Shown piece by piece: positions 13,001 through 24,726 of a stretch of DNA of 64,000 nt. A program made the position numbers and the translations under genes. Source of the stretch: Fasciolopsis buskii (lineage: Eukaryota; Platyhelminthes; Trematoda; Plagiorchiida; Fasciolidae); contig LUCM01004858.1 in NCBI GenBank assembly GCA_008360955.1, forward strand, positions 62,001 to 126,000. Reading direction: 5' to 3'. The notes under the pieces were generated by a model. It worked only from the letters and a program-made list of their open reading frames with translations, had not been told where the DNA came from and made no database searches. Each line of letters starts with the position of its first letter. The stretch's first letter is position 1.

Positions 13001-15816
13001 TGCGCATGTACTGAATCGAAGACATGGAAAAACAAGGACGGAGTGTGTGTGCCTGTGTATGTTCGTGAAAGGGGGAATAAATGGTGTGACTTAGACGCAA
13101 TACAACATCAGTTAATCTGAACTGTGCACTCGAACAGTCTATGAGACCGGAATCTCTTCGCTGTGGGGTCAAACCACCGTGACCTTGTCTAATCCGCTTT
13201 AGAGACTCCAAGAAATCAGCAAAATGAACAACTAAACAAAGACAAATAAGAATAAGGTGTACCAAGTAAAAAACATCACGGTATGGTATCATTGACTGAA
13301 ATCACGCAGTACAATGATTAGTACAATGTGCTCACGAAAATTGGCTAATAGTAGTCCGAGTAGTGAAACAATTCTAACCGGTTGATTGTCATTTTACAAA
13401 TCATTTATAAGGTGAACTGGTGCACAGTGAGAATGTTTAACTTATTATGGAACCCCATGGGAGTATTGAAGTGTCGAACAGTGACCAGTGTATATTCATC
13501 GAACTGTCCGGAAGTGGGATTCGAATAGGAATTTCACCATCCTAACTTAGAAGTTGCTTTGAAGTTTGCTAGAATCTAAAATGGAAAATTGTACGTGCCT
13601 ACGTAGGCGGTTTATTCGTTATCTATGTCAAAAGCGAGCAGAATTCAAACAGACATGTGATTCGAAGATTGTGGTACGTAGTAATTCAATTCGAATTTGT
13701 AAGTGGTCAAACTAGGCAGAATTCGAACACAAGAATGGATACAACCTACACTAAAATACAGTTTCACGGAATTCTACCCAGGAGTTATCTGTTAACATCT
13801 TTAGGTCGATTAAAATTCCTTGTCGCGGTTCGAAATAAAATTGCTTGTGTAATTGGACTGACATTCTATGATATTCTCGCCGAATAAAACAGGTCGATGA
13901 AAATCTGAAGCGTCTAAGGGGCATAATTTTTCCTAGTGCCTTAGTAAGCATAATAAAGGCACCAAGCAAGTTTGGTTGTTCCAGCAGCTTGTAAGTACAA
14001 AAGTCCTCATAGTAATCGACCTTCGACTTATTTCTTCCACCGTTTCCTCGTTTCTCCTTGGTCGACAACTAAGTAATTATAAATGTTAGCTAAATCTCGA
14101 AATAAGAACTTCTTACTTTGGAAAATTTGTAGACGTTTTGTTTATTGTCTAGCTCATATTTACGGCGTTTTAAAAGACCATGTTATTCACATGCTGTCTG
14201 TCGGTCTGTAACAGTGGAAAACCAGTCGATTAAAATTATCCAGTGAGTAGAGATTCGCACTTTCTGCCATGGGAAGACGCACCAATCGATGGATCGGTAG
14301 ACGGACAGAAGGTGCATAGTATTGTTCTCGCCCCTGATGGCCACTGTCTTCACTCATTACCTTGGTAACGGGTGTGGGCTGTCGGTGCGCTGAGTGGAAG
14401 TATAACGACGCTGGTGACATAACATCTCACACGACCTATCCCAAATACCAGAATGAGCATGACGGTGGTTATTTTTCGAGAGCTATGTTGATCATTATCG
14501 TCGGACAAGTTTTCATACACTGCTGAAGTCCCTTCCTAGCCAAATCAAGTGACAGCACAATGGACGATGCGTTGGCTGTTTGTTGTCTGTCGAGTTCTGA
14601 CAAGGACTGTACGGTTTTAGGACCAACAAAAAATGATAGTCATCGTGGAACTCACAGCCTTCTTGTAGTAGACATTAAGAGCAATTCTGTGAAAATCATA
14701 TTCTTAGTAATACAAAGCAAGTCGATCATATTTGCGATTATCCTGCGACTAAAATGCCCCTGCAAAAAGTGATCATCCGATGCGTTAGACATGACTATTG
14801 AATCCATGTTTTTCTGTTGTTTAGTAACCGTCTATTTACGAAACCTGACTCGCCGATATCGCAAATCAGCACATCACGTGTCGGAGGTAGGACCCAGTCA
14901 TGTGACCTGGCTGCTCGGTTTGCATCAAGGCAATAACTGTGTGCAGCTTACTAGACCATAGCCATACTTCAGTGACAAATGGTTTGAGGTTGCCGAGTGA
15001 TGAACAAGCCTACAGAACTACAGTTACGACTGGAACCTTCTGGATCTTGAAGTCCGGGAAGAATCCACCGTATTCGCGCCTTACAAGGATACGAATAAGG
15101 GAAATAGAGCACTGCTGGAAATTTTTATTTTTGTGGCATGATTTCCTCTTCGAAACACTGAGACTAGCGATTTCAACTTATCGATTTTTAAGCCTTATAC
15201 TACTGTAGGACTACGGATCAGTTCCTGTAGCATTACTTTCATAGGCCCGTGAACACCAACAGAGGAATGAAACGTACCGCCTTCGACCTAACCGTTATTA
15301 TTAGGCACTGATCAAGCTGATCTGGTTAGTTTTTAGCAACTGAAGTTTCTTTTAGTTTACCCTAGAAATATTCATTCAGCACTTCACCGGTGAATATAAC
15401 AATTAATCATAGGTTACCCGTGGTAGTGGTTATGGCGATTAGAATACTCGACATAAACTTTCTTCATTCAGCAGACTACTCCAAAGGGTGCTGAATCCCC
15501 TTCTTTCAGCGCATCTTGCAAATAGCCACATGTGACATTACTACTCATTTTGCTAAACCCTAATGACCCTTAGCAAATGTCGGGTGACGACCAGAAATGT
15601 TTCACATTGATTCGCGGATAATAAATCAGATTGTCAATTCTTCTGGTGTGTAGATTGCAGCATTCTTTCCGTATGAATTCTCGTGACCAAGTTTCGCACA
15701 TTGCAGGTTTACTTTTTTATCATTAATTTTTCATTTCACTATTCAGCTGCAGTTGTCGACGACCTTCATCTGAACATTCGGGTTTTTAGGAGTTCACCGT
15801 CACAAATAGGCTCGTC

Positions 15817-15831
15817 CGAGAGAGAGAGAGA
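15817..15831. repeat. (GA)n microsatellite
   Basis: GAGAGAGAGAGAG, 13-15 bp, pure. Confidence 0.8.
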
Positions 15832-16491
15832 ATTCATAGTCTCATATAATTTGTCCTATCCTGTCGGATTGCAGAACAAATTAATGTCACTGTGCGGGCT
15901 CGCTAGATGAAATTACGATCATTCAGGGATAAAACACAGAATATTATCCAAAAACTGATTTATTTTGTCCAGTTGTTGGCATCCTTACCTAGCTTAGGGA
16001 GAAGAATTTGACAAGAGTCTATAGGAACCCCGTGAATTAAGTCTTATTTTACTCCTCATCGGTCCGAAATTACTGAACTCTTTCTTACTCTGCCTGTTAT
16101 GAGATATATTCGAAAGAATTTCCTATATTTACCCGTGATTGCCCCAATGATTCCTCAGTTAATTATATTGTTAGCTTTCGAAGTTACACAATGATACCAC
16201 GCAAACATGTGCCTTGAGGCAAAATTAACTTTGCTAGCTGACCCCAAGTTGTGACAGATATGTGAATTCAATGATTTTTGCAAAGCAAACATCAAGAAAA
16301 TTGGATGCTAGCAACCATTTTCGTAACCAGATAGCTTACCATCCCAGTCATCATGTACATGACGAATACCACTTCCGGTAAACTAATTGAGATTTTATTG
16401 CAATATCTTTTCAGTCCGACATGGCAGACTGCCTGCTCTGCCAGTGCGAAGGTTACGTTTATTTTTCACACTTCTAATTTCTAATCCTCAG

Positions 16492-16603
16492 GTCAAGAGG
16501 ATTATGTGGGTATTCAAGATCAATACTACCGATTCAACGATGGGTTCCTGGTAGTTTTCTCCTTGTGTGACATGGAAACTCTCAAATCAGTCCCGGCTAT
16601 TCT
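16492..16603 (+). CDS. Ral-like small GTPase, internal exon with switch II
   Basis: Internal exon of a Ras-superfamily GTPase. Ral-type proteins are membrane-attached GTP switches acting in exocytosis and vesicle traffic. The exon follows a polypyrimidine tract and CAG, and ends at a consensus GTAAGT donor. It begins with two bases that complete the Gly codon of the DTAG box, then reads QEDYVGIQDQYY, followed by GFLVVFSLCDMETL. This matches the Ral region after the DTAGQ motif: the catalytic Gln position, switch II and the hydrophobic strand. It holds 36 whole codons and ends in phase 2, which fits the next exon at 19075 exactly. It is too short to appear as a long open frame. The upstream exons with the P-loop and switch I were not found in the 16 kb before it, so a large intron or the window edge is likely. 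Ral is preferred over Rap or Ras from overall similarity recalled, not computed. Confidence 0.88.
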
Positions 16604-17234
16604 GTAAGTAACTGGATCTACGCAGAGGTCAGTTTACCTGAGGTTTACCGGAAAGTATCTAAAGCTAGGCAAACTCATCTGTTTGTTTCTTTTGCGCGAA
16701 TCACTGCCGGAACAATTACCTTGTTTAAAAATGACCATGAAGTTTCCACCTGGCCTGTTTATGATAATTTTCTGTGGCAAATGACATTCCACAGGACAAT
16801 CATATAATTATATGGTTTATTCTAAAGAAATAACGGCAGAACCGACACGATATTTTCCCCTTTTGAGATTAATTGTGACGCCAGAATTTCTCTTCATGTT
16901 TTGAAAGGCGTTGAAATTTTCTACTCCGGTTTTGATTTCACGCACTGCTAATGCCACAGCCACTTGCGTCTAGACATCCCAGATTGTATTCCCATCTAGC
17001 ATGCAGGGTAATTTACACTCCCGAAGTTACCTACCTGTCAGGGAACAACCACATTGCTCGGTTCGCTGTTGAGCGTTGTCATTACCCTCCAGAGTGATAA
17101 CAAAAAGCACTGAGCAAGTTACGTGTCTAAATAAATGATTAAATTAGTCAGATACAAATATGAGTGGGGAAGGGATTTGTGGTGTTACATGCATAACCTG
17201 AATACACAAGAACGTGTTGTGTTAATTATTTTGT

Positions 17235-17945
17235 TGTCTAGGTTTTGCATTGGGACGGAGGGTGGGCCAGGGGAGTGGAAGGGCAACCACAGGTTGTATT
17301 TGAGAACAAAGTGGAGGATTGTGAAGACGGATTGCGACATCTTCCGCAGTGCTCAAGATGCGACACTGCCAACCTGGATTGTTGACCTCTGACCTTACAC
17401 AGAGTCCGGAAAGCTTGCGTCACATTCACGGTGTGGTTTGTCTGTGCTAGATGTGAACTGACTGCGCTTTTAAGTGACTTAATTGCTCCAGTGCCCAACC
17501 ATGCACGGTGGTGCTCATGGATGCGTTCAGACAAGCGCCTGGTCGTGCGGCCGATGTACATTGTCCCACAGGAACATGTGAATCAATAGATACAAAACGA
17601 GGCTGCAGAATCAGGGGCTTTGTCTTTCAACCATAATGACATTACGGGACGGGATTTGAACAGGATACGAAGCTTGACTGCTTAGAATGTCTTATTGATA
17701 GCGCTAGTCAGTCTTCGTCGTGCTCTCTGCTAGCGTGTCACCTTTGAATGGCAGAGATATGTGTACTGGCTTTCTCTCAACCGTCGCCCTCCTAGGAACT
17801 TCCTGTTTTGTCTCCAACATCTTGTCGACGAATCTAGTTGGGAAACCTTTTTCAGTGAATACTCTTCTGACCGTCTGCAGTTCAGCTTCAAAAGTATCTT
17901 CTGTGCATATTCTTTTGTCCTGGCAATCAGAATATGTTCAACTCG
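17235..17945 (-). mobile_element. Penelope-like element, 3' part (RT thumb and GIY-YIG endonuclease)
   Basis: Decayed Penelope-like retroelement read on the - strand. From 17945 downwards it encodes the end of the reverse transcriptase (RICTEDTFEAELQT, then FTEKGFPTRFVDKML). A linker with RILFKSRP follows, then the GIY-YIG endonuclease start CSCGTMYIGRTTRRLSERI with a downstream His-rich HEHH. The C-terminal frame is open from 17561 to a stop at 17238. Single-base shifts or stops break the frame, notably just before the CSCG segment and within the RT-linker region, so the element is dead. Penelope-like elements copy by target-primed reverse transcription using the GIY-YIG nuclease. The copy is 5'-truncated at about 17945, where it meets an opposite-strand piece of the same element. 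It lies antisense within the Ral-like gene's intron. Confidence 0.85.
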
Positions 17946-18215
17946 GCTCATGCAAATGTGAAATTCACAACAGAGATGGAGCTGAACAATGAAATAGCTT
18001 TCCTAGATGTACGACTAAGTCGTCGAAAAGACGGCTCAATTCGGCGACCAGTACGCAGGAAAGCCACATAGAATGGGCAACGCATCAACTTCCGCAGCTT
18101 TGTACCTCTTAATGTGAAGAGGAACTTAATTAGATGTCTGATTGCCAGAGCAAAAAGAATATGCACAGAAGATACTCTTGAAGCTGGACTGCAAACGGAA
18201 GAGTCTAATTGGATC
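17946..18215 (+). mobile_element. Penelope-like element, inverted reverse-transcriptase piece
   Basis: This + strand piece encodes the reverse-transcriptase segment before and overlapping the one above. It reads KFTTEMELNNEIAFLDV, then RRKDGSI, one in-frame stop, then NFRSFVPLNVKRNLIRC and ARAKRICTEDTLEAGLQT. About 70 bp (18136-18205) repeat, in inverse orientation, the sequence at about 17868-17935 with roughly nine bases in ten alike by eye. The segment ends abruptly near 18215 with no recognisable continuation. The arrangement looks like a 5' segment of one insertion flipped during insertion, or two truncated copies joined head to head. Confidence 0.8.
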
Positions 18216-19074
18216 ACATTAATTAGATTGAAGTTTTGCTTTACAATCTGCTATATGAAACCAATCTGAGTGACAGATCCTTACCCCCATACTTGTCGCT
18301 GTTGGCTTTCAGTGACCACGTTGTCTAATTGATCTGAATTTGACAGTCTGAAAACAAATATTCTCGCAGTCAGTCAATAAATTCTGTGCAAAACACAGCT
18401 GTATCCTCTTGGACCGTCAGTCTGTACGATTATATGTCCCAGTGTTAGTCAGCATAAAATACCTTCATATCTTTAGTAAAAATGGTGGCAATAAAGGAAA
18501 GTACCCGTACGAAATTCCAAGCTACCCGATAGGAAGATGCCTCTGTCCCAGTTGGATGAGAGTAAGTTACTCACTGGAACCAGAGTACGTCACCTGACGG
18601 ACTGAATGCCACACGGTTTGTCCGCGCAGCAGCAAGTGATCTCTGTGGAGGCGATTGCCACAACATCTGTGATCTTTTAGTACCCATCTTAGGCTCAGAC
18701 ATTATGGACTAGGTACTTCGAATGCAAACATTACGACGTATTAAGTGCTGTTCACTGACTGCTCTCAAGCACCACCAGTCTGCAAAAACTCGTATAACCT
18801 TTGATCAATCGGATGTTAGATGTTCGTACTTATATTAAAGTCCCATGTGGGACACCTATGAAGACCGGAAATCTGATTTCTGCACAGTCACACCCATCTG
18901 ACCAAGCTCGATTCAGGGTTAATATGAATACATATAATTCCGTCTAGTTAACAAAGGTCCCCAAACAGATCGCCATGCTCAAAAGATTTGGAATTCACTA
19001 GTTTCTATTCCCGATTTTGCTCTCTATCTGTCTTTCTTGGTCATTGTTGATTCATTCGCAATATGCCAACAAAG

Positions 19075-19249
19075 TGAACGAATTGTCCAATGTCGGACAC
19101 CAGAACGGATCCCAATTGTCCTGGTGGGTAACAAAGCCGACTTGGTACATGAAAGAACTGTACCGTACGAGACGGCCAAGCTTTTGGCAGATCAGTGGCA
19201 AATCCCATATATGGAAACCTCAGCGAAGACCCGATTCAATTTGGAAAAT
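19075..19249 (+). CDS. Ral-like small GTPase, exon with NKAD and ETSAK boxes
   Basis: Next exon of the same GTPase gene. The first base completes a Leu codon left open at 16603, and the join reads PAILERIVQCR with the spacing expected for Ral. Then come the guanine-base contacts: VGNKAD (G4) and, after a helix reading AKLLADQWQIPY, METSAKT (G5). The exon stops at a consensus GTAAGT, after an Asn codon in phase 0, where Ral continues with VFFDL-type sequence. The open frame can be read further 5' to about 19004, but that part does not align and lies in the acceptor's pyrimidine tract, so I start the exon after the AG at 19073-19074. The C-terminal exon with basic tail and CaaX box was not found. 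Several positions differ from typical Ral, so this may be a diverged Ral paralogue. No stop or frameshift is visible, so it looks functional. Confidence 0.9.
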
Positions 19250-20235
19250 GTAAGTGCAAGCTACTATTAGTAAATACAGTATTCTCGAATGTTTCCGCGG
19301 GTATCTTGTAGTTATTGGTCACGCTTACCGTAAAACTTTTTCTAATGCTTATTAAACATTCCGAATGGGCTTCATCTGATTGTTTGAAACTTTGGTAATT
19401 AAACTGTAGCTATTAGCATGGAGTTTTATTTGCCTCTTTGGCTGCGTTGTGTCAGTTATGATCACGATTACGGGTTAGGGGGAAAGATTTCAGGATTAAC
19501 TGCACCGTATGCAGACTAGACCTCTTAGTAAATATGTCACTGTAGAATTTATTCGCTAATGCTAGTAGACTGTTCCCTATGAACGCTCAGCTGGATGCAC
19601 CATTAAACGGGGTTTTCAGAAAGGTACATATCGAAACCATTTTAGATAGAACTATTTCTACTGTCTATTATTTCGTACAAATCTGGTTTCTTTTGAGGGA
19701 GGATAACGCACAGAAGTGATCGTACCTGAGTTGGATTATTCCTTTCAACCTCTGAATAGAGTAGGCTAACTACCTGATACGAATGTGCTAAAAAAAACAA
19801 TTAGAAGCGCTAACATTAACATCGAGAAAAATCCGGTTACGACATTTTAGGATAGGAATCAGAAATTGTGTGTTAAGACTAATGTGCGTTAACGAACCAG
19901 AATCAGTTCATCTCGTAGCCTTTCACTCACGCGTCCTGTGATCTGGTTGGACAGATCCACCTTCTTAGGTGCAGACCGTCGAGAAAATCCAAATCCTAAT
20001 TCATCACAAACGGACATGTTCTGATGTTTTTCTTCAACCCTATTTGAAAATGACCGAATGAAACTGACCAGACAAATTATGATTTTGTTTCCAAAGGTCT
20101 AGTATTTCGATCAGTTCCCCTCCTCTTCGGAGGAACTCACTGTTTTTCGTATTTCTAAATAAGGATTGCACACCGGTTGTGTTAACCGTATGAGTGTTAG
20201 GCAAGTTCCGATGACTTTAAAGTTCCTGGAATCCA
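19250..20235. other. No recognisable gene; downstream intron of the Ral-like gene
   Basis: Starts with the GTAAGT donor of the ETSAK exon. No following exon with the VFFDL-type continuation was found here or up to about 24 kb. Confidence 0.55.
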
Positions 20236-20719
20236 TCATTCTTCGTAAGTTCTACAACATGCGTGAGGAACAAACTTGCAAAGTTCAGGCCGGGATTCCT
20301 GCAGGTCTTGTATGAGTTGACCAGACCTGTACTCTCCAACAGCTGTTAGAGCATCACAGCACCTTTCGAGTCCCAACGGCCAAGATCTCCGGCCCAATCG
20401 GCAGTACTGCACAACGGCACTATGTACTGTGGATTTATGTAATTGAGAAATGCTCTTACCGTCGCAACGCACGGTTCTAAGTGTGTGTCTTCACTTTCTC
20501 GATACCCGAGGACACTTGCTGGTTTTCCGCATTTGATAAAAAATGTTTCCAAATCATCGCTTGAATCTGGTGGGAATATCGGGTGAGAAGTGTTGAGGTG
20601 CTTCCTATATTGCGTTTGGACAGCTGCCCTATCACCGAGATAAGCCCTCTGCATTGCCTTTGGTGGATCCCATATTTCCCCTACATTTCCGTGCTCCTTT
20701 TCGCGATTGCTCAGCAAAG
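20236..20719 (-). CDS. Unknown - strand gene, two exons
   Basis: GC-richer block with two long open frames on the - strand that can be joined by one intron. Exon 1 (20719 to 20460) follows a good acceptor (TTTCCTCCAG) and reads LLSNREKEHGNVGEIWDPP, ending EPCVAT at a GTAAGA donor in phase 0. The intron 20459-20407 is 53 nt and ends GTGCAG. Exon 2 (20406 to 20236) reads YCRLGRRSW and LERCCDALTAVGEYRSG, then CKFVPHACCRTYEE and stop, and is Cys-rich. The same sequence is also open in other frames, and the frame upstream to 20813 does not join cleanly to a coding-like stretch at about 20820-20930. A decayed mobile-element ORF is the main alternative. No known domain is seen. Confidence 0.4.
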
Positions 20720-21057
20720 CTGGAGGAAACGATGCTGCGATCTGCTTATGACGTGGTACTTGAGCATGAATTTGGCTTCGGTTTTGGATTCGATTTGTAT
20801 CTGTCGCCCTCACGGTTGAAGTCCAGGAGACAGGGACTGTCGGTAGTATTGAACTCTTGTCAACGGCTCAGAGCCAAAATCAGTGGCTTTTCTGTTAACC
20901 GCACCCACCTCATACGCAAGTGAATAAAGCTAAAAAACAGCGTACACATTGAAATTGTTTCTGGTTGATCTTGTCTAACGATCCACCTTCATTCTCTCCT
21001 TTCTAAACCTTTTCATGTTATTGCGTTAGCATCACACTTGGCCCATAATTGGTTGTA

Positions 21058-21078
21058 GATATATATACATATATATAG
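21058..21078. repeat. (AT)n short tract
   Basis: GATATATATACATATATATA, near-pure AT dinucleotides with one C. Confidence 0.8.
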
Positions 21079-21948
21079 TTTGCTTATTGATCACCAGCCG
21101 CTGACTGAATCTTGTCTGCATGAATGTTATATTAACGAGCCTTCAGGTGTGATGTCTGATGACTGATGTATCAGCTTATCAAGGTTCACATTTCACTTTG
21201 TCTTCATAAATAGACATTCTTTGTTTCTCATCGGCAAGTCACAAATCTCCGCTTGACAAGTTTGTCAATGTTCCAAGCAAAAATAAATTTAAAATATTTT
21301 ATTCGATCTCTTTCAAAGTCGGGAATTCGTTCAGTTATGAGATGTGAATTTTCGCGTCGAACTATATCTTCGCCGATAGATGGAAACATTTCGATCACTT
21401 ATTGTGTTAATATTGTTATACAGCAAGCGGTACGAAACTGGTCTGCAATATTTGCTCTCCGTGGCCTTGATCGCAGCTGCGTCACGTGGCAAACCGGAAT
21501 AGGACTGTGGCTACTAACACTGCGACACTTACGATCACCAAATTTGATTTTAAATACATGTAATTTATGGATGATGTTTATAGCTAACAAACAAATAATA
21601 TTTACTTATCTAACCGAATTTAGTAAAGTGAAATTTTCGGTGAGCAATTTCTACAAGAACTGGTTGAACAGTACAAACACGGTTGTGTTTACAATCTTTT
21701 GTAGCACAGCTTTCTTCCCATGAAAGTGGCACATTGTCGGGTCAGTCTGCGGTGTGTGATGGGGAATCGAATTAATAGGGAAACCACAAATATAAGGCGT
21801 AATGTAGTGTGACCAATAAACTTAGCAAAAATACAGCTAAAAGGCACAGGGATGTTGGAAGCGTGCGAGGTAGTGATACACTGGGGCTTCGAAAGCAGCA
21901 GAAGGCTTCATTTTTAGGAATTCTGATCGGAGTTTCTAGCTCAAAAGA

Positions 21949-22091
21949 ATGACCCTCAATGAACACAAATTTAACACGGAAACTCCCAGCAGTGACGAAC
22001 TATCCTCCTCTATCGTACTCAAGATGATGGGCAGCGCGGTTCTGATTGGACTTCGCATATACGGATGCACCATGGGACTCACCTTAGCTGC
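21949..22091 (+). CDS. Possible first coding exon, unknown protein
   Basis: An ATG preceded by an in-frame stop opens a 47-codon frame that ends at a consensus GTAAGT donor (22092) in phase 2. The protein starts MTLNEHKFNTETPSSDE and moves into a hydrophobic stretch (MMGSAVLIGLRIYGCTMGLT). It might be a start exon or a 5' portion after an AG at 21938. No homologue is recognised and no downstream exon was matched. Confidence 0.3.
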
Positions 22092-24477
22092 GTAAGTTAG
22101 TGAAAATGATGAATAAGCTTCGCTTGGAAACCCACTTGGTAAATTGGAGAACGAATAGGATTTCAGCCAAAACATTGAGTTCTAATAACAGCCTGTTCAT
22201 ACCAACTATTTTCCCACTTTATTCAAACTAATAAGACTAAGGGATTACTTCGTCAGACCTTTACCGAGTGATTTTTCAGATATAGCTGAATCTTCCGTTT
22301 GAGATAGGCCACTCTGTATAGCTCATCCAATCTTGTAGATGCATAAATCGTCATACCACTTTGTAACGATGGGGAAAACGAGGGAAAGAGGACAAAAGAA
22401 ACTGACGATATTTCTTTAGCATACTTCCTCGGCTGAGACGCCTCCTGATTACGTGAATCGTAACTGATTCGTCAAGGTAGAATTCGGCTGTGATCATCCA
22501 GATCAAATGATACAAAATGTTCCTGAAAAAGAATCACTGACAGAATGGCCAATCGATTCATTCTCCGTGTGTGTTGAACTAAAGATGTAAACCACGGACC
22601 GCACGAATTGCGTTAGCAAAACTGTCACAGTCAAAGCTGGGAGTTCTGCATCATTCATCATGTTTGATCTATCTTACCTCCATCCGCTGTGTAACTTCTT
22701 CCGAGGTTTCCACAATTCTTTCAGAAATGAAAAATCATTTTCGAAAATGTAATAAATTAGGCATTTTAATTGCTTTTCCATCGAATCCTGTTTGTCACGC
22801 TTCTTTACTCCTAGATCGATACAGTTCTAGGTGAAATGCCTTAGAGTGCATGGCAATATGGCTGGATACTTTTGTATGTAAAATAGTTCAATACATTTCC
22901 AAGGCATGAAAAAGGTGGAACTTTACCAGAAAACTTCCGTTTGATAGAATAATAATCCTGCACACATTACTTCCCACTACGGTACCGAAAATTTTATTCT
23001 GCCAAAAACACGAAATAATTAAACTATACAAGCAATGGTCAGTTGATGAAATGACCCATTCTTGGTACATTATTCTCTCCTGATGCATTTCTAAACGATT
23101 CATACATATAATCTTTGTTTGGTAGCGCATTCAAAATCTATTTTCGGACCTCGTTTCAGCATGCTTGGAAGATCTGTTTTGCTAGTAAAAGCAGTAGCAC
23201 GTATGCTGTTTGTGCGCGAACGATTAGACTTGACCCCAAATTATATGAATTTGCCTGTATCCTATTATTCATTATGTTTGAATAAATGGATTACTTTTCT
23301 TCTCAGTAGGTTCCCACACGATTAGATAATCGGAATTTCCATTTGGCAGTCTGCCGGTCACTTGATCTGATTGCTCACTTCGATCGATCGGTTGTGCAAC
23401 ACGAAAATTCACGACACTGAATTACGACAACAGATGCTTATCTAGTGCTGTGCAGTGATCAGTATTTAGGACGACGTGTAGACCAATGATGAGGATAACG
23501 CAGCATGAACTGTTGCTAAATACTGTGCGAGAATTGGACTAATTTGGGCTCAATCAATATGCAAAGAACTCTGGCAACGCAAAGGCGTGATACGTTTTTT
23601 CAATCGAGTTCGCATTTCGCAGTAGTTGACATCGAAACGTCAGAAAGCAAAATGTGAGACCGAGCGCTTGCAATCAGGACGTCAAACTTCGTGTCTAGGA
23701 GCTACTAACTAAAGTAGTTATCGGTAAATAAATCCACCGCCCATTAAGATTTTAGCATGAAAACAGCCATATTGTGTTGCGCTTCCAATTCGACACCAAC
23801 GATCGATCTTGTTGCATATCCGCTCAAACTCTTTTGTTCCATAATCAGCAATTGCGAATCTAGTGATGCCCGTGGAGGACAACCGTCTAGCTCAGTATAA
23901 ACTGCTTATTTTCTGACGTATTAAAATTCTACTACAGTCTCTTAAAAGGTGAAGATCCCATTCGTTTCGTCAACCTTCCAAATTGCGCTGTGCAGTTGAT
24001 ATTTTGATATTCTTTACATCTAGGATATTTATTATTTGAACATATAACGAGTGAGAGCTTCTCCGAGAGGGAGATGCAAGCGTCCTGGTTTGAAGTGTGA
24101 AAAGCGGAATCAGAATCTGAGCCAAACCCCACTAAGTGTATCAGTCAGCGCTAACGTTGACTCATTCCGAATCAAGATGACAGCGAAGAACCAATCCATC
24201 ACAAATTTTGCACTCCATTTCAAGGTCGGTTGTATAAACAATCATAGAAGCTAAAAAACTTCGAGCGATACGGAGAAACTACAAATCCGATTCGAGGATA
24301 AAGAACTGCCAGTGATTTGGTTTGCCATGCTAGACCACAAATAGTAAATGACCTCAGCGACGAATAATCAAAATCACCACTTTCATGACCGTTAATCGAT
24401 GCATAGATGAGAGTTGCTTGTCCCATTTGAGGTGTGCAACATGCCAGCTAAGCCAACTATAGTGCACCTTTCTCAGA

Positions 24478-24726
24478 TTAGGCTGGCAGGGTCTCAGTCT
24501 CATTTGGCAATTTCTTCTTTCCGTTTAGCAGCTTGGAAAAGCTACGGTAAAATGGCATAAGCCAGATACGTGAATGCGTTCTTCCCGTATAACCTACACC
24601 ATGATAGCTGTCACCCGAATGAACAATGCTGCGGAGCCATTGACTTGCGTTAAAGTAGAGTAATGTGCCTCCTTTTGTCAAATACTGTTCTAACGAACTT
24701 GACAACCCAGCGTGAATCTTGTCAAG
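24478..24726 (-). CDS. Possible terminal exon, unknown protein
   Basis: On the - strand, a good acceptor (pyrimidine-rich, then TTGTTCAG) is followed by 82 open codons and a stop: LDKIHAGLSSSLEQYLTKGG, then YFNASQWLRSIVHSGDSYHG and a basic end near LLNGKKKLPNET. A GTAGGT inside, after SYHG, could be a donor joining to another open stretch at 24220-24460 (MGQATLIYASINGHESGDF). No family is recognised. Confidence 0.28.
   Translation of the reverse strand, partial: LDKIHAGLSSSLEQYLTKGGTLLYFNASQWLRSIVHSGDSYHGVGYTGRTHSRIWLMPFYRSFSKLLNGKKKLPNETETLPA

Larger units (their letters stand above)
9680..16491. other. No recognisable gene; likely intron or upstream region of the Ral-like gene
   Basis: Searched for the P-loop/switch I exons of the Ral-like gene (GKS and DTAG-type codons) without success. 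Contains only microsatellites and weak open frames, such as 12890-13120 on + and 14560-14700 on + (MDDALAVCCLSSSDKD). Confidence 0.55.
16604..19074 (+). other. 2.47-kb intron of the Ral-like gene
   Basis: The intron is bounded by GTAAGT at 16604 and AG at 19073-19074, with a pyrimidine-rich tract at about 19016-19037. It is in phase 2. It contains the inverted Penelope-like element fragments at 17235-18215. The flanks (16604-17234 and 18216-19015) hold nothing else I recognise. Confidence 0.8.

Noticed and set aside
13090..13210. tRNA-like B box on - (GGTCACGGTGGTTTGACCCC)
   Set aside because: No A box at the right distance and no match to family A or B bodies.
19004..19074. 5' extension of the Ral-like exon
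   Set aside because: The frame is open but falls in the pyrimidine tract of the acceptor, gives one residue too few in alignment, and is replaced exactly by the exon at 16492-16603.
21253..21723. 156-codon open frame on +
   Set aside because: Longest clean frame in the window, but without family resemblance, start context or splice support. Frames of 130-155 codons arise by chance several times in 64 kb.
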